The translations under genes were made by a program, and so were the position numbers. Source: Vulcanisaeta distributa JCM 11216 (GTDB lineage Archaea; Thermoproteota; Thermoprotei; Thermoproteales; Thermocladiaceae). From it: 48,545 nucleotides of DNA. The notes under the pieces are model-generated. The model ran no database searches. It worked only from the letters and a program-made list of their open reading frames with translations, and was not told the origin of the DNA. Shown one piece after another: positions 20,052 through 30,891 of the stretch (the first letter of the stretch is position 1; the number at the start of each line of letters is the position of its first letter). The stretch spans positions 1 through 48,545 of the forward strand of contig NZ_BBBI01000016.1 of NCBI RefSeq assembly GCF_001315985.1, given 5' to 3'.

Positions 20052-20360
20052 ATGATGGTCTGCCAATTCCTGGATGAGCTGCAGAGTATAATCGATGATA
20101 GGATTAAGCATGGAGACTCCAGTAGCTACACCCGTAGGCTGGCCAGTGGTGGTGTGGACTTGATTAGTAAGAAGGTTGGTGAGGAGGCTGTGGAGGTCGT
20201 GGTAGCCGCCATGAGGGGTGATAAGGACTGGGTGGTTAGGGAAACGGCGGACCTAGTGTATCACTTACTTGTCCTCCTCAGGTTCATGGGTATTAAATTC
20301 GATGATGTGTGTGAGGAGTTAACCAATAGGCACATGGCGAGGGTTGGTTCCAATGGTTAG
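20052..20360 (+). CDS. hisE: Phosphoribosyl-ATP pyrophosphatase
   Basis: This 102-residue MazG-like protein shows SYTRRLASGGVDLISKKVGEEAVE and the ETADLVYHLLVLL helix with its acidic Mg ligands. It removes pyrophosphate from PR-ATP. Here hisE and hisI are separate divergent genes and not fused as in many bacteria. Its stop overlaps the hisH start. Confidence 0.88.
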   Translation: MMVCQFLDELQSIIDDRIKHGDSSSYTRRLASGGVDLISKKVGEEAVEVVVAAMRGDKDWVVRETADLVYHLLVLLRFMGIKFDDVCEELTNRHMARVGSNG

Positions 20361-20960
20361 GGTTGGTATCATAAACTACGGCGTAGGTAACCTGGGCAGC
20401 CTAATCAATGCGTTTAGGAGAGTTGGTTCTGAGCTGTAATTGTTAATGAACCTGGCGAGATTATGAACGTGAACGCTATAGTGCTCCCGGGCGTTGGTTC
20501 CTTTGATGCTGCCATGTCTAGGCTTGATAGATTTAAGGATGCGCTGACGGGGGTTAGGGGGTTCAACTCCAATACTTGGTATTTGCCTTGGGCTTCAGGT
20601 AATGTTTGAGGCCAGTGACGAGGGCTCATTGGGTGGCTTATCATGGTATCCAGGACGGGTCAGTAGACTTAGGGGGGCCCTAGGGTACCGCACATTGGTT
20701 GGGACCTTGTGAAAGCAGTGAAACCCTGCGAATTACTTAACGATGATGGGTACTTCTACTTCATGCATAGTTACGCCGTAATTAACCCAAGCAATGAAGT
20801 ACCGTACTCAGGAATCACGCATTACGGAGGCGATAACATACTCAGCGTGCTGTGCGATGAGGTGGCCTTGACGTTTGGTGTTCAATTCCACCCAGAAAAG
20901 AGTTCCAGGAATGGCCTGGGGGGGGTATTACGACGATTTATCGAGCTCACCCGTAAGTAG
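20354..20960 (+). CDS. hisH: Imidazole glycerol phosphate synthase glutaminase subunit, three frameshifts
   Basis: The ATG at 20354 begins VRVGIINYGVGNLGSL, the HisH N-terminus. The frame breaks near 20433 (lost G in GAGGCTG), at the G5 run near 20560 (G4 gives GVRGSTPILGICLGLQ with the catalytic Cys) and at the G6 run near 20671 (G4 gives RLRGPRVPHIGWDLV). The end FGVQFHPEKSS carries the catalytic His and Glu. Corrected length is about 200 residues. It supplies ammonia to HisF. Its last 33 bases overlap the convergent hisD. Confidence 0.82.
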
Positions 20961-22159
20961 CCACTCCGTTATCGACTTAGCGTGATTACTAAAGCCCTCC
21001 CGTACCGCCAACGAGGCACCATGCCTAGCCAAGTCGCTTACCAAGTCCCTATTGATGGCTTTAACGTAGACCACGGGCTTAAGGAAATCATAAACCGAGA
21101 GGGCGCCCCTCCATCTGGCAGAGGATTCCGTGGGCAATACATGGCTTGGGCCGGCAATGTAATCAATCATTGCGGAGGGTGTCGAAATCGATACAGCACC
21201 CGCATTCCTAATGCCATTAACTAGGTTCTCTAAACCCCACAGCGTCACATGCTCAGGCGCCAACTCATTGATTAAGTCCACGCAATCCCCAGGCCCATCA
21301 ACAAGTGTTGATAGGTAATTCAGGCCGCTGAGCCTTGACTCAATGGCATCTAGGTACTTCTCATCCCATGTGATTATCACGGCAATCGCCGAGCCATGCT
21401 CAAGCTGGGCCATGACATCCAGGGCAACGATGCCTGGGTCAACCGACGGATCAGCGCAGACCACAAGCTCGGTCGGGCCCTCAATACCGTCGATACCCAC
21501 GTATTGCGAGACCAGGTATTTAGCTGCCTGCACATAGGCGTTGCCTGGGCCGACAATCTTGTCGACCTTTGGAATTGACCTCGTCCCAAAGGCCATGGCA
21601 GCAATGGCCTGTGGACCACCTACCCTGAACACCCTGGCATTTAGCTTAAGCGCCACGTAGGCTATCTCCGGGCTTACACTACCGTCCTTATTTGGCGGTG
21701 TTGTCACTACCAACTCCTCCACACCCGCCACCTTGGCTATGACACCCGTCATTATGAGCGTCGAGAAGTAACCCCCCCTAGGCACGTAAATCCCAACCCT
21801 CCTAATCGGCACCCACCTAACCCCCCCCTAATTAATCCACAACACTCCTCCTCGAAATCACTGGGCATTAACCTACGGTTAAAGTCCTCCACCGACCTGT
21901 AAGCCGCATCTATGGCCTTCGCAATATCCTTATCAACCCCCCCTAACGCAAACCCCCCCCTTAATTCATTTACGTCAACCTCGATGCCCGCAAGCATAAC
22001 GCCATCGAACCTCTCAGTATACGCGATCACAGCCTCATCACCCTTGGCCTTAACGTCCTCCACAATGGCCTTAACGGCATCTATGTACCTATCCAAGGTT
22101 CTCATCTTCCTAAACTCACTGAGGAGCAACTCCCTACTTAACCTCAGGGGGGGAGACAC
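20928..22159 (-). CDS. hisD: Histidinol dehydrogenase with one frameshift
   Basis: Two minus-strand frames (22159 to 21752 and 21812 to 20928) form one protein of about 410 residues. Signatures include RRVGIYVPRGGYFSTLIM, GPGNAYVQAAKYLV, AQLEHGSAIAV and YIAGPSHVLPT, the last two with zinc-ligand histidines. The break is at the C8 run at 21821-21828. It oxidises histidinol to histidine. The start is a GTG, 30 bp from the divergent pantoate kinase gene. Confidence 0.84.
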
Positions 22160-22175
22160 CCATAAGCGCTTAAAT

Positions 22176-22193
22176 ACATGCTTTTAAGCATGT
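22176..22193. promoter_or_regulatory. 18-nt inverted repeat between hisD and pantoate kinase genes
   Basis: ACATGCTT and AAGCATGT flank a TT centre, forming a perfect 8-bp dyad. It lies in the 30-bp divergent promoter region and overlaps possible start codons of the pantoate kinase gene, where a repressor would block both directions. Confidence 0.45.
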
Positions 22194-23052
22194 CAGTGGC
22201 CATGATAATCATCGACGTACCACTTCACATTACGAGTATTTGGTTGCCAATGTACAGGAATGACCCAATAAGTACGGGCTCGCTGGGCTGCGGCGTTGTC
22301 ATAAGGCCTGGGTTGAGACTTACAGTTAAGCCAGCGGCCAGCCCTGTTAAGTATGGCATTAACCACGTGGATTTGGCGCTTAAGGAGTTGGGCGTTAATG
22401 CAGAGATTAATTACTCATCACCCGTACAGCTGGGCGTTGGTTATGGAATGAGCGCTGCACTTGCACTAGGCACAGCCCTGGGCGCTGCCGTGATTGCGCG
22501 TAAGCCGTTAATAAAGGCGGCCCAGGTTGCTCATGTAATTGAGGTGAGGCTTGGTACTGGGCTTGGTGACGTAATCGCTGAGTACTACGGAGGGGGCATT
22601 GAGCTTAGGCTAAGGCTGGCGCCCCCCCTGGTATTGGGGTCGTCGATAGGATCCCATACCCACAGGATTTAACTATTGTCACCGCCGACCTGGGTAAATA
22701 CTCAACGAGTGAGATGCTTCGTGAATTGAGGGATAGATTGGCAATACTGGGTGATAAATACATAAGTGAATTAATCAACGAGCCGACTTATGAAAAGTTC
22801 ATGGAAGTAAGCACGGCATTCTCTAGGGAGGTCGGCTTCCTAACTAGGGACCTTGAGGGTGGGGGGGTGAAGCCGTGCATGCGCTACGCCGATGCCTACT
22901 ACGTTAAGAAGAGGGTTTTGGTATTCCTAACGCGTAAGGACGAGACTGAGACCTTAATTAATTGTTTAAGGACCGTTGGTTATGAGCCGAGGATTTTTGA
23001 GCCGTCGAATGAGGGCGTTAGGGTGGTAATCGATAAGGGTAATATGCCATAA
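22190..23052 (+). CDS. Pantoate kinase (GHMP family) with one frameshift
   Basis: VPLHITSIWLP, STGSLGCGV, the ATP loop LGVGYGMSAALALGTAL, and GTGLGDVIAEYYGGG match archaeal pantoate kinase. The frame breaks at the C7 run near 22623, where C5 gives LAPPGIGVVDRIP and continues to 23052. It makes 4-phosphopantoate in the archaeal CoA pathway and is partnered by the phosphopantothenate synthetase at 26400-27208. ATGs at 22178, 22190 and 22202 are all possible starts; 22190 fits the TATA-like TTAAATA near 22170 and 22202 gives the most family-like N-terminus. Confidence 0.8.
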
Positions 23053-23163
23053 AGATAATATTAAGTAGTGCAGTGAAGAAGTATACTGTTATTGACCTGT
23101 AATGATTAATGAGCTGCTGGTTTCGATGTTTGGATTAATAATTACTATAAGAGGTTTCAGTAG

Positions 23164-23481
23164 ATTTATAAGAAGTTTGAGGAGGTCGATAGGAGGTTTG
23201 AGGAAATTGAGAAGAGAATCACAAACTTTGCTGGCTCCGTTAAGTCGGCCACCGTGGCCATGAACTCCATGGTCATCGAGTTCCTAGGCGTTAAGGGATT
23301 GGTAAGCCCTGGTGAGGTGTCATTCCTAGTGAACGAGGTTGCTAGGTTATCCCAGTCAATGAGGCCTAACCCAATCACTAAGGAGGAACTTGAGTACATA
23401 AGGTCTGTTTTCTCTAAGGGTGATATTGATAAGATAAGCGTTAAGGAGCTTGAGAGGGTTGCGGAGATTGCCAAGCGTTGA
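23164..23481 (+). pseudogene. Truncated coiled-coil protein of unknown function
   Basis: An open frame of about 105 codons encodes KKFEEVDRRFEEIEKRI, a clear heptad pattern, followed by a hydrophobic helix and a charged C-terminus. A TAG at 23161-23163 cuts it off upstream and there is no good start before an ATG at 23254. It looks like the end of the small coiled-coil proteins common in Thermoproteales, N-terminally degraded. No function can be assigned. Confidence 0.4.
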
Positions 23482-23627
23482 TGGTGGGAGGACGGCTCGG
23501 AGGTAGCTATAAGATTTTTCTCTACACATGGATATTAAGGGCATTCAAACTATATGTGAAGAGGGTGGATGATGAGGTAGCGCTAAAACCTTCAATTACT
23601 CAGGTGGTATTTCCATATACGTTAGGG

Positions 23628-25114
23628 TTAGTGGTACCCCCCCTCCCTCCTTCTAATGTATGAGACTACCGTGAATATCGCTAGGCCTATTACGAATATT
23701 GCCGATGACTCGGCAAGCAACTGAAGTGGGTTACCAGTGATTGATAGGTAGTACTGTGATTGCGTTAGCCAGTAGTAGGCGAATATTGATAGGACAGCTA
23801 GGTATATAACGTCTAGGGCAACTAAGGCTCTCCTATCCACGTTCAATTTCGTGACGCCCCCCCTGGCATGCATTACCAATGCCAGCAGCATTGATGCCAT
23901 GAAGGTGAACACCAACAGTACCAGTGCGTCTAGGTTTATTGCGTATAGTAGCGCCGTGCTTAACGGTGTTAGGACGAGTATGTACATTAGGGTCACGGTA
24001 ATTACCAAGTCGACCAGGTGAGCCACGACTGGCGAGTGCGTCCTCAGGCTCACGTAGGAGAACGCCCTTGGGAGAACCCTATCCATGGAGAAGGCAAGTA
24101 GGTACCTCGATATTTGAATAATGACACCGGTCACAGGCGCTATGTACCAAAGGACTGATGAGTACGCCAATGCAATGGCTACTGGCGTGTGTATTAGGGC
24201 TAGGTCAGCGCCGGGGTTAACAAGTACGTAGCCGTTATCCACTCCGTAGGCATTCATATAGCTCGCACCAATGAAGAACCTCAAGCCAAAGCCCTTGAGA
24301 AATGCCGTAATGAATAACGCGAAGAATAAGCCACCAAGCGCGAACATGCCAATAACACCAAGAAGTGCTGTTAACCTATCTCTCTTAATCTCGCCACCTA
24401 TGGTTACTGGGTAATTCACGTAGGCCCAGACTGCCGTGGTGAAGGCGGCCATACCGAGTAAACCGTATAGTCCACCAGTTACTGACACCTTATTAGCCTC
24501 ATTCAGGGCCTTTAGATATTCAATACCAAGTGAACTCTCGATTATGCCCCGCGGTAGTAATAATACATAGACCGCAGATGCTACGAATGTTGCCAGGGCA
24601 GCCAGGGACATGACCGCGAACATTGTTAACCCAGCCCTAGCTGAAACTACATTAACCATAATTAATACAATGATTAGAATTACGGCCAGTATGAACTCAT
24701 TCCTTGGGTTAAGTACAACATTTGCCAATGGGTTATTCAACGCCTGCATTACGGTGCCCAACTGAACTATGGCGAAGTATACAAGGACTGCGTCATAGAG
24801 CATTTCGCCCACGGTGAAGTTGAACCAAGCCGCAAAGCCAATGGGTGGGTTTAGCCTTGAGAAGTATACGTAGTCGCCGGCTGTCCTTGGGTACTGCCTA
24901 GTTATGTAGTACCATATCAATGCCCCAGGTATGAACATTAGCCATGAAACCACCAAGCTATGTAAGCTATGGCTCCTGCACCGTATAGGTAAAGCCCAGC
25001 AAGGTAGACGAACGGTATAGTGAGGAAGCCATTATAACCTATACTCATCAATAACAGCCTAAATGACCCAACCTCCCTGACAAGGCCTGTGCTTTCCCTA
25101 ACGAAGACACTCAT
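23628..25114 (-). CDS. APC-family amino acid permease with one frameshift
   Basis: A very hydrophobic protein of about 495 residues with roughly twelve membrane segments. The N-terminus GLVREVGSFRLLLMSIGYN and GDYVYFSR near segment 3 are typical of the amino acid-polyamine-organocation superfamily. The frame breaks near 24950, where one lost base in ATAGCCTTGG restores YIALVVSWLMF. The start overlaps the end of the aminotransferase gene, so the two are cotranscribed. Substrate unknown; an amino acid is likely from the partner gene. Confidence 0.78.
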
Positions 25115-26284
25115 GCTTAACACCACTTAGGAATGCCTCTACTGCATCACCCACCCTAACCCTGTGGCCAAGCTCGTTTAAGGCCTTGACCAGTGCTATG
25201 ATGGCATTCGCCATCATGTTTAAGGATGCCGTGTACCCCCCCATATGCCCAATCCTAAGCACCTTACCCTTCAGTGGCCCCCCCATGAGCCGGCTATGAA
25301 GACCCCCCCGTACTTCCTCGCCGTTTCTATAACCTTAATGTCACTTAAGCCGTTAGGTACGTAGAATGCCGTGACGGTTGGACTCGAGAAAACCTCCGAC
25401 TCAGGGACCAACCTTAAGTTCATGGCCTCGACAGCCCTAACCACGCCTTGAGCCACGGCCCTATGCCTCATATAGACGTTGTTCAAGCCCTCCTCACGAA
25501 TCATTATAAGCGACTCAAGCAAGCCATTGATCAACGGCTCACTGTGGGTGTATGGAAACTCCATCTTCTCCACCACATCCCTCCACAATCTAATGTTTAA
25601 GTAGAACCCCCCCCTGTAATTGACCCTCTCCATGGCTTCCCAAGCCTCATCACTAACGGCAAGTATTGTTAGGCCGGACGGCAGGTTAAGCACCTTCTGG
25701 CTACCGCCAATGAGTATATCCACGCCCCCCCATTTAACATCAATCTCCACACCGCCAATTGATGAAACCGCATCAACGATTAGGAGCTTACCCTCGGACT
25801 TAACGGCCCTCGCCAACTCCTTAAGGCCGTTCAACGTTCCACTCGGCGTCTCGCAGTGAACCATCGTGACAACCCTCGCATCCCTAGCCTCACCCCCCCT
25901 GAGGAATGATATGACCTTATCTGGATCAAGTATCTTTGTATACTCAACCCTATGTATTATAGGGGGGGTCCCGCCATATGCCGTGACCAAATCCGCAAAG
26001 GCATCGCCGAATATGCCATTACTCAGTACGGCGACCTTATCACCACTTCTCACTAGGTTTGCTATGGCTGCCTCGAGACCGCTCATCGCCTCGCCAACCC
26101 AAATAATAATATTGCTCCTTTTGGTGCCAAGCATTTCCGCAAGCATTGACCTAGCCTCGTCATAACGTCTAAAGAATTCTGGGTCTAGGTCGGGGTTCGT
26201 GGTTCGCCTAGCCATGGCGAGCAGTATTCGGTGAGGTATCTCCGTAGGTCCTGGCGTCACTATTAATGTGTCCGTTACGAGCAT
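25098..26284 (-). CDS. Class V aminotransferase (alanine-glyoxylate/serine-pyruvate type), one frameshift
   Basis: The protein of about 395 residues has VTPGPTEIP at the N-terminus, HCETPSGTLNGL, VDAVSSIGG and the PLP lysine in GGSQKVLNLPSG. The frame breaks at the C7 run near 25280; C5 gives AGSWGPLKGKVLRIGHMG. It probably moves amino groups among alanine, glyoxylate, serine and pyruvate. Five G7/G8 runs each add a Gly. It is upstream of the permease in the same operon. Confidence 0.82.
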
Positions 26285-26399
26285 TATCTAGCCTTGCTTA
26301 GGGCAGATTATATACTTAATTAAACGTTTAATAGTCAATTGGCTCGGAGAGATTAGGAAAGGAGGAAGCCCCCCTGCATATTCACTAACTAGGTGTTTC

Positions 26400-27208
26400 C
26401 TAGACCTTATGGAACTCGAGCGTGATACCCTTATTGATCAATTCCGTGAGCCTATCCCTAATGAACATTAACGCTGCCCTTAGGTTTTCCTCGTTATTGA
26501 AGCCCTTAACAACGCTGATTAACTCATCCCTAGACATAGCCCTCATTTCCTCGGCGAATCTGACCATGTTTGGTATTGCCCTAACAACGTTGTCAACGAT
26601 CGTTATGCTCGCAGCCCTGGAGGTCCTCGAGAGTGGGTTCAAGTCAATGGCTATTACCGTCTTCCCCATCCTCCTGAGGGCCTCCGTCCTATCACCATCC
26701 TCAAGCGGCACGAGGACCACATCCGCAGTGTATATGCCTCTGCAGGAAACCCTACGCCTCTCGCTGAATAGCTCAGGTATTACGCAGGACGCATCGTCAC
26801 CAACACCGAGAACCTCCTCAGCCCACTCTCCTTGAGCACCCTAGCTATCAACTCCTCCCTCTCCCTAGTCCTATAGAACAGGTTGACCTCGAGCTTGGCA
26901 TTAACAAGCCTAGCCAGCTCAACGATTTGCTTCGGCACGAGAGCTGCCGTATTCCCATTAACCGAAATAACTGGGTGCTTGGCCGTTAATAACGCGGCCA
27001 CCGCGACCCTCTCCGCGGTAAGTGCTGGGGGGGATATTGATGATTCGCCAATTAGGTAATCAAAGCACTCACCACGGCCATGCGCGATCAAACCCTGGGC
27101 CGCCACGTAGCCCTCCTCAAATCCATCAACCAGTCTCTCCCTAATTAGTAGTGACTCCTTCCTCGGGTGGTTAGGCGGTATCCAAGATGTGTGGGAATCC
27201 CCAACCAT
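26400..27208 (-). CDS. 4-phosphopantoate--beta-alanine ligase (phosphopantothenate synthetase), one frameshift
   Basis: The archaeal enzyme is recognised by [45 protein letters not shown] and, after the break, [18 protein letters not shown] and [13 protein letters not shown]. The frame breaks near 26822; one G restored in GTGGGCTGAGG gives [15 protein letters not shown]. It joins phosphopantoate, the product of pantoate kinase, to beta-alanine. It is divergent from panB across 62 bp, linking consecutive CoA steps. Confidence 0.84.
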
Positions 27209-27270
27209 TATCGCCCAGTATCATGCACACTCTTAAAACTTTAATTCAAGAATAAACAAGGCCTATTAAT

Positions 27271-28081
27271 ATGGAGAGGAGGAAGGTCACGGTACAAACA
27301 ATAATGGGCATGAAGGGTAAGCAGAGAATCGCCATGATAACGGCCTATGACTACCCGATGGCGAGGCTAGTGGACCAGGCAGGCATTGACGGTATATTAG
27401 TCGGAGATTCCATGGGAATGGCCGTACTGGGTTTTGAAAATACTCTAAAGGTAACCCTCAGGGACATGCTCATACACGTGGCCGCCGTGGCCAGGGCAAA
27501 GCCCAAGGCCCTGCTAATAGCCGACATGCCCTTCATGACGTATGAAACCGGCGTCAGGGATGCCCTGAGGAATGCCTCGAGACTCATCAGGCAGGCGCCG
27601 AGCTGTAAAGCCTGAGGGTGGCCAGGAAATATTTGATGTCGTGAATAACCTGGTTAAGTTCGGGATACCTGTGATGGGGGGGCACATTGGGCTCAACCCG
27701 CAGAGGGTCCTCTCGCTCGGTGGGTTTAGAATGATTGGAAAGACTGAGGAGCAGGCGAAGAAATTGATTGAGGATGCAAAGGCGCTTCAGGAGGCTGGGG
27801 GGGCCTTCGCGATAGTCATAGAGATGGTCCCAGCTAGTGTGGCCAAGGCGGTGACGGAGAGTGTTAAGATACCGACAATATGCATTGGTGCTGGCCCTCA
27901 CTGTGATGGGCAAATACTTGTTATTCACGATATCCTAGGTCTCACGGAGAGACCGCCAAGCTTTGCTAAGAAGTACGTGGACCTGGCCTCCATCATAAGG
28001 GATGCGGTGACTAAGTACGTGAGTGAGGTTAGGAATGGTGAATTCCCGAGCACCGAGTACTATAAAGATATCAAGTCCTGA
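27271..28081 (+). CDS. panB: Ketopantoate hydroxymethyltransferase with two lost bases
   Basis: The N-terminal part shows [14 protein letters not shown] and VGDSMGM with the metal-binding Asp, and later ADMPFMTY. The second frame gives [30 protein letters not shown] and [11 protein letters not shown]. Two single-base losses at 27589 (AGGGCAGG) and 27603 (GAGGCTG) restore SRLIRAGAEAVKPEGG. The G7 runs at 27675 and 27798 add a Gly in VMGHIGL and EAGAFA. Full length is about 270 residues. It makes ketopantoate, the substrate of PanE. Confidence 0.85.
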
Positions 28082-28141
28082 AGCCATGTGTACTCATCAA
28101 TGTCTTCAACATTTAAAATTAGCTAATCACGCCATGACCAC

Positions 28142-29246
28142 TCACGTAGTATTACCCATACTCCTTAGCAATTCCTCATAATCACTAAGTATAACCCCCC
28201 CCTGCAACTGACTGATTGAGTAACCCCCCCTGGAGATTGCCGCAATGGACGCACCACCGGCGCCGACCCCCCCCTCCTTCACAAAGCCACCCTCATAAGC
28301 CTTTAAGCCCTCATAGGGCATGTTGCCGAAGTCCAGGTTCGCGGAGGCCACGGGCACATGCGCAATCTCCCTAACAAGGCCTATTAGGTCCGCAGTCCTA
28401 TCATTAACTAACCACTTGGTTGTCCCAATGGCCACATTGCTGAGCACATCCTTATACATGTGCTTTATGAACGCGAGGACAGCAGCCATTTGGGTACCAC
28501 CGGCCAGGAGAACCTTGGCGCCTTGCTTTGTAGCGCCAATAGTTATCGCACCAATAGCCAAAATCACTGGGTCGCCAATCCTGGACACGGCCTCCAACGG
28601 GTCCTCTAACGGCCTATTAATGCCTGCGTTCTTCAAAGCTTCCCTAACAACGGTTATCTTCAAGTCCCTCGGGTTAATAGGCGATGCGCTGGACATCCTA
28701 TTCCACGCGTCGTATCCCATGGCCACTAGGAATGCCATTGCCGTGGTAGTCCCCCCCGCGGGTATTGACTCACCAATAACAATTGCCTTGCTTATCCTGG
28801 CCAGGTTCTCGCCTAGGATCGTGCCATTTTCGAAAACCCTATCAACAACACTGCGATTAATGGCTAGCCCAGTCCTAATGTCCCTACCAGGCTCACCCTG
28901 CAGGTCAATAATGGGTATGTTCGGCCTAACCCTAGCCCCAGCATTGACAACGAGAACGCCCGCGCCCGTTAGTTTGATTGCGGCTCTGGTGATCAATGCC
29001 GGTGTTGGCTTGCCATCGGGGGGGGTCATGGGTACTGTGGGTATTACACGGCACCTACCAAGCAATAGGTATTCGGCATCGGCCGCCGGCGTGTAGTGGG
29101 TTAGCTCGGGTTTGGCCCCCGGCGATGGTTATTCCCGGTATTAGGCTCGTGTCTGTGGTACCTATGACTAGGGTGAAGAGGAAGCCCCTACTTAACTGCT
29201 GCATGTGCTGCGAAATATCGCCTAGATGAACTGTCACAGGGTCCAT
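28142..29246 (-). CDS. CobT-like nicotinate-nucleotide phosphoribosyltransferase family protein, one frameshift
   Basis: About 365 residues resembling the archaeal CobT-like/UPF0284 group: VIGTTDTSLIPGITIAGA, VPMTPDGKPTPAL, GESIPAGTTTAMAFL and LLAGGTQMAAVLAF. The N-terminal piece (29246 to 29055) joins the main frame if the C5 run near 29120 is read as C4. Bacterial CobT activates dimethylbenzimidazole for cobalamin; the archaeal relatives are only inferred to do similar base-ribosyl transfer. Several extra Gly residues come from G7/G8 runs. No other cobalamin gene is in the window. Confidence 0.68.
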
Positions 29247-29266
29247 AACGAGTTAGGATAAGAATC

Positions 29267-30111
29267 CTACTTATAAGAACTAACCTCCAACGCCTTAACC
29301 AACAACCAAAGCACGTAATTAACAGGAGTATTAACACCAACCTCCCTACCCTTAATCACTATGGCTCCGTTTATGTAGTCAACCTCAGTCCTCCGGCGAT
29401 TCAGCACGTCCTGCAACATGGATGATTTATTATCCCTAGTAGTCTCAGCAACCCTTAAGGTCTCGGCCAATGGATCACTGGGCAGCCTAATGCCCAGTCT
29501 ATTAACGACTTCAATGCCCTCCCTAACCACGGCCTCCGCCAGCGCCCTCGCATTGGGATCCTCGAGAATTACACCATTCCTAGCCCTCAGAATGGCCGTT
29601 ACTGGGTTAATGGCTGCGTTAACGATCACCTTCAACCACCTGTAGGCTCAATATCATTAACCACCCTGACATTAGCGCCCCCGGCCTTTAGGGTATCGGC
29701 AACCTCACCCACTGAGCTCGGCAGTATTACCTCACCAACGCCCCTGACCTCAACCGTCCCTTCACTCCTCGTAACACCATACGTGATAACTGCGCCATAA
29801 CCAACACCAAGCCTATCCCTGATCAATTCAACGCCACCAATTCCGTTTTGAAATACCACGGGGGTATTAACCACCTTATCGATTATGGACTCCGTATCGT
29901 AAGCCTTAACGGCAATTAGGGTATACTTAACATCACTGGGTAATTTATCGACAAGCCTCACCCTGATCTCATACTCCCCCCCACCGAATTTAATAAGGTA
30001 ACGACCATAGCGGGTCCTCGTCACGACATACGGCACATAACCAGCATTGTTGAGGAAGTGGGCGAGGAGCATCCCCCCCACACCGCCAAGTCCAATTATT
30101 CCAAACATCAC
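29267..30111 (-). CDS. panE: Ketopantoate reductase with one frameshift
   Basis: The N-terminus GIIGLGGVGGMLLAHFL is the NADPH-binding site, IAVKAYDTES carries the catalytic Lys, and the C-terminal half has KVIVNAAINPVTAIL followed by the helical ketopantoate reductase domain. The break near 29640 is a base lost in GAGCCTACAGG; GAGCCCTACAGG restores EPYRWLKVIVN. It reduces the PanB product to pantoate. It is divergent from queE over 48 bp. Confidence 0.83.
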
Positions 30112-30159
30112 TAATTCGCGGTTAACCCTTAAAAATAAACGTTATACACGCGATAGTTC

Positions 30160-30812
30160 GTGAGGGTTATCGAGATATTTAGGTCCTGGCAGGGCGAGGG
30201 TCCCAACGCGGGTAAGGAGGCCGTCTTCCTAAGACTGGCCCTTTGCAACCTAAGGTGTTCGTGGTGTGACACTAAATATTCGTGGCTTGGCGGAACCGAA
30301 ATGAGTATTCACGACGTATATGATGCCCTAATGAAGACCGCCGGTAATGTAAGGCACTTGGTGGTGACAGGTGGTGAACCGCTTTTATGGCGTCGAGAAT
30401 TACTCCCACTGTTGAGCCTTGTTAAGGCCCGAGACTTCTTTGTGGAGATCGAGACGAATGGCACGCTTAGGCCTGGTGAGCTCGTTAAATACGTCGACGA
30501 GTTCAACGTATCGCCCAAGCTATCTAACTCAGGCGTTTCAGTAAGGCTTAGGTTAATGAGTTGGCCATTAGGGATTTCGTGACCAGCGGCAAGGCTATCT
30601 TTAAGTTCGTTGTTGATAAGCCTGGGGATATCGATGAGGTCCTTTGGTTTATTAATAAATTCGATATACCACGTGATAAGGTTTACTTAATGAGTCAGTG
30701 TACGACCCGTGAGGAGTGCATTACCAAGGATGAGGGTATTACCAAGCCCATGGCTATGAAGCTCGGCGTTAATTACACACCGAGACTCCACATTTTAGCG
30801 GGGTTTAGGTGA
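30160..30812 (+). CDS. queE: 7-carboxy-7-deazaguanine synthase-like radical SAM enzyme, one frameshift
   Basis: The radical SAM cluster appears as LALCNLRCSWCDTKYSW, with SWQGEGPNAGKEAVFLRL before it and VVTGGEPLLW after it, a QueE pattern. The break near 30553 needs one extra base to join VRLRV to NELAIRDFVTSG. Corrected length is about 217 residues. It makes the deazaguanine ring for archaeosine in tRNA and lies 80 bp before gat-queC. The start is GTG. Confidence 0.8.
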
Positions 30813-30891
30813 AGGGTTCTGATACATAAATGTAATCAAAAACTGACAAAAGCAACTAAGGCTTAAATATACATGCAGAGCCCAGGTCAGG

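Noticed and set aside
28320..29096. 258-codon plus-strand frame opposite the CobT-like gene
   Set aside because: The minus strand carries clear family motifs. The plus frame has none and reflects codon bias of the opposite strand.
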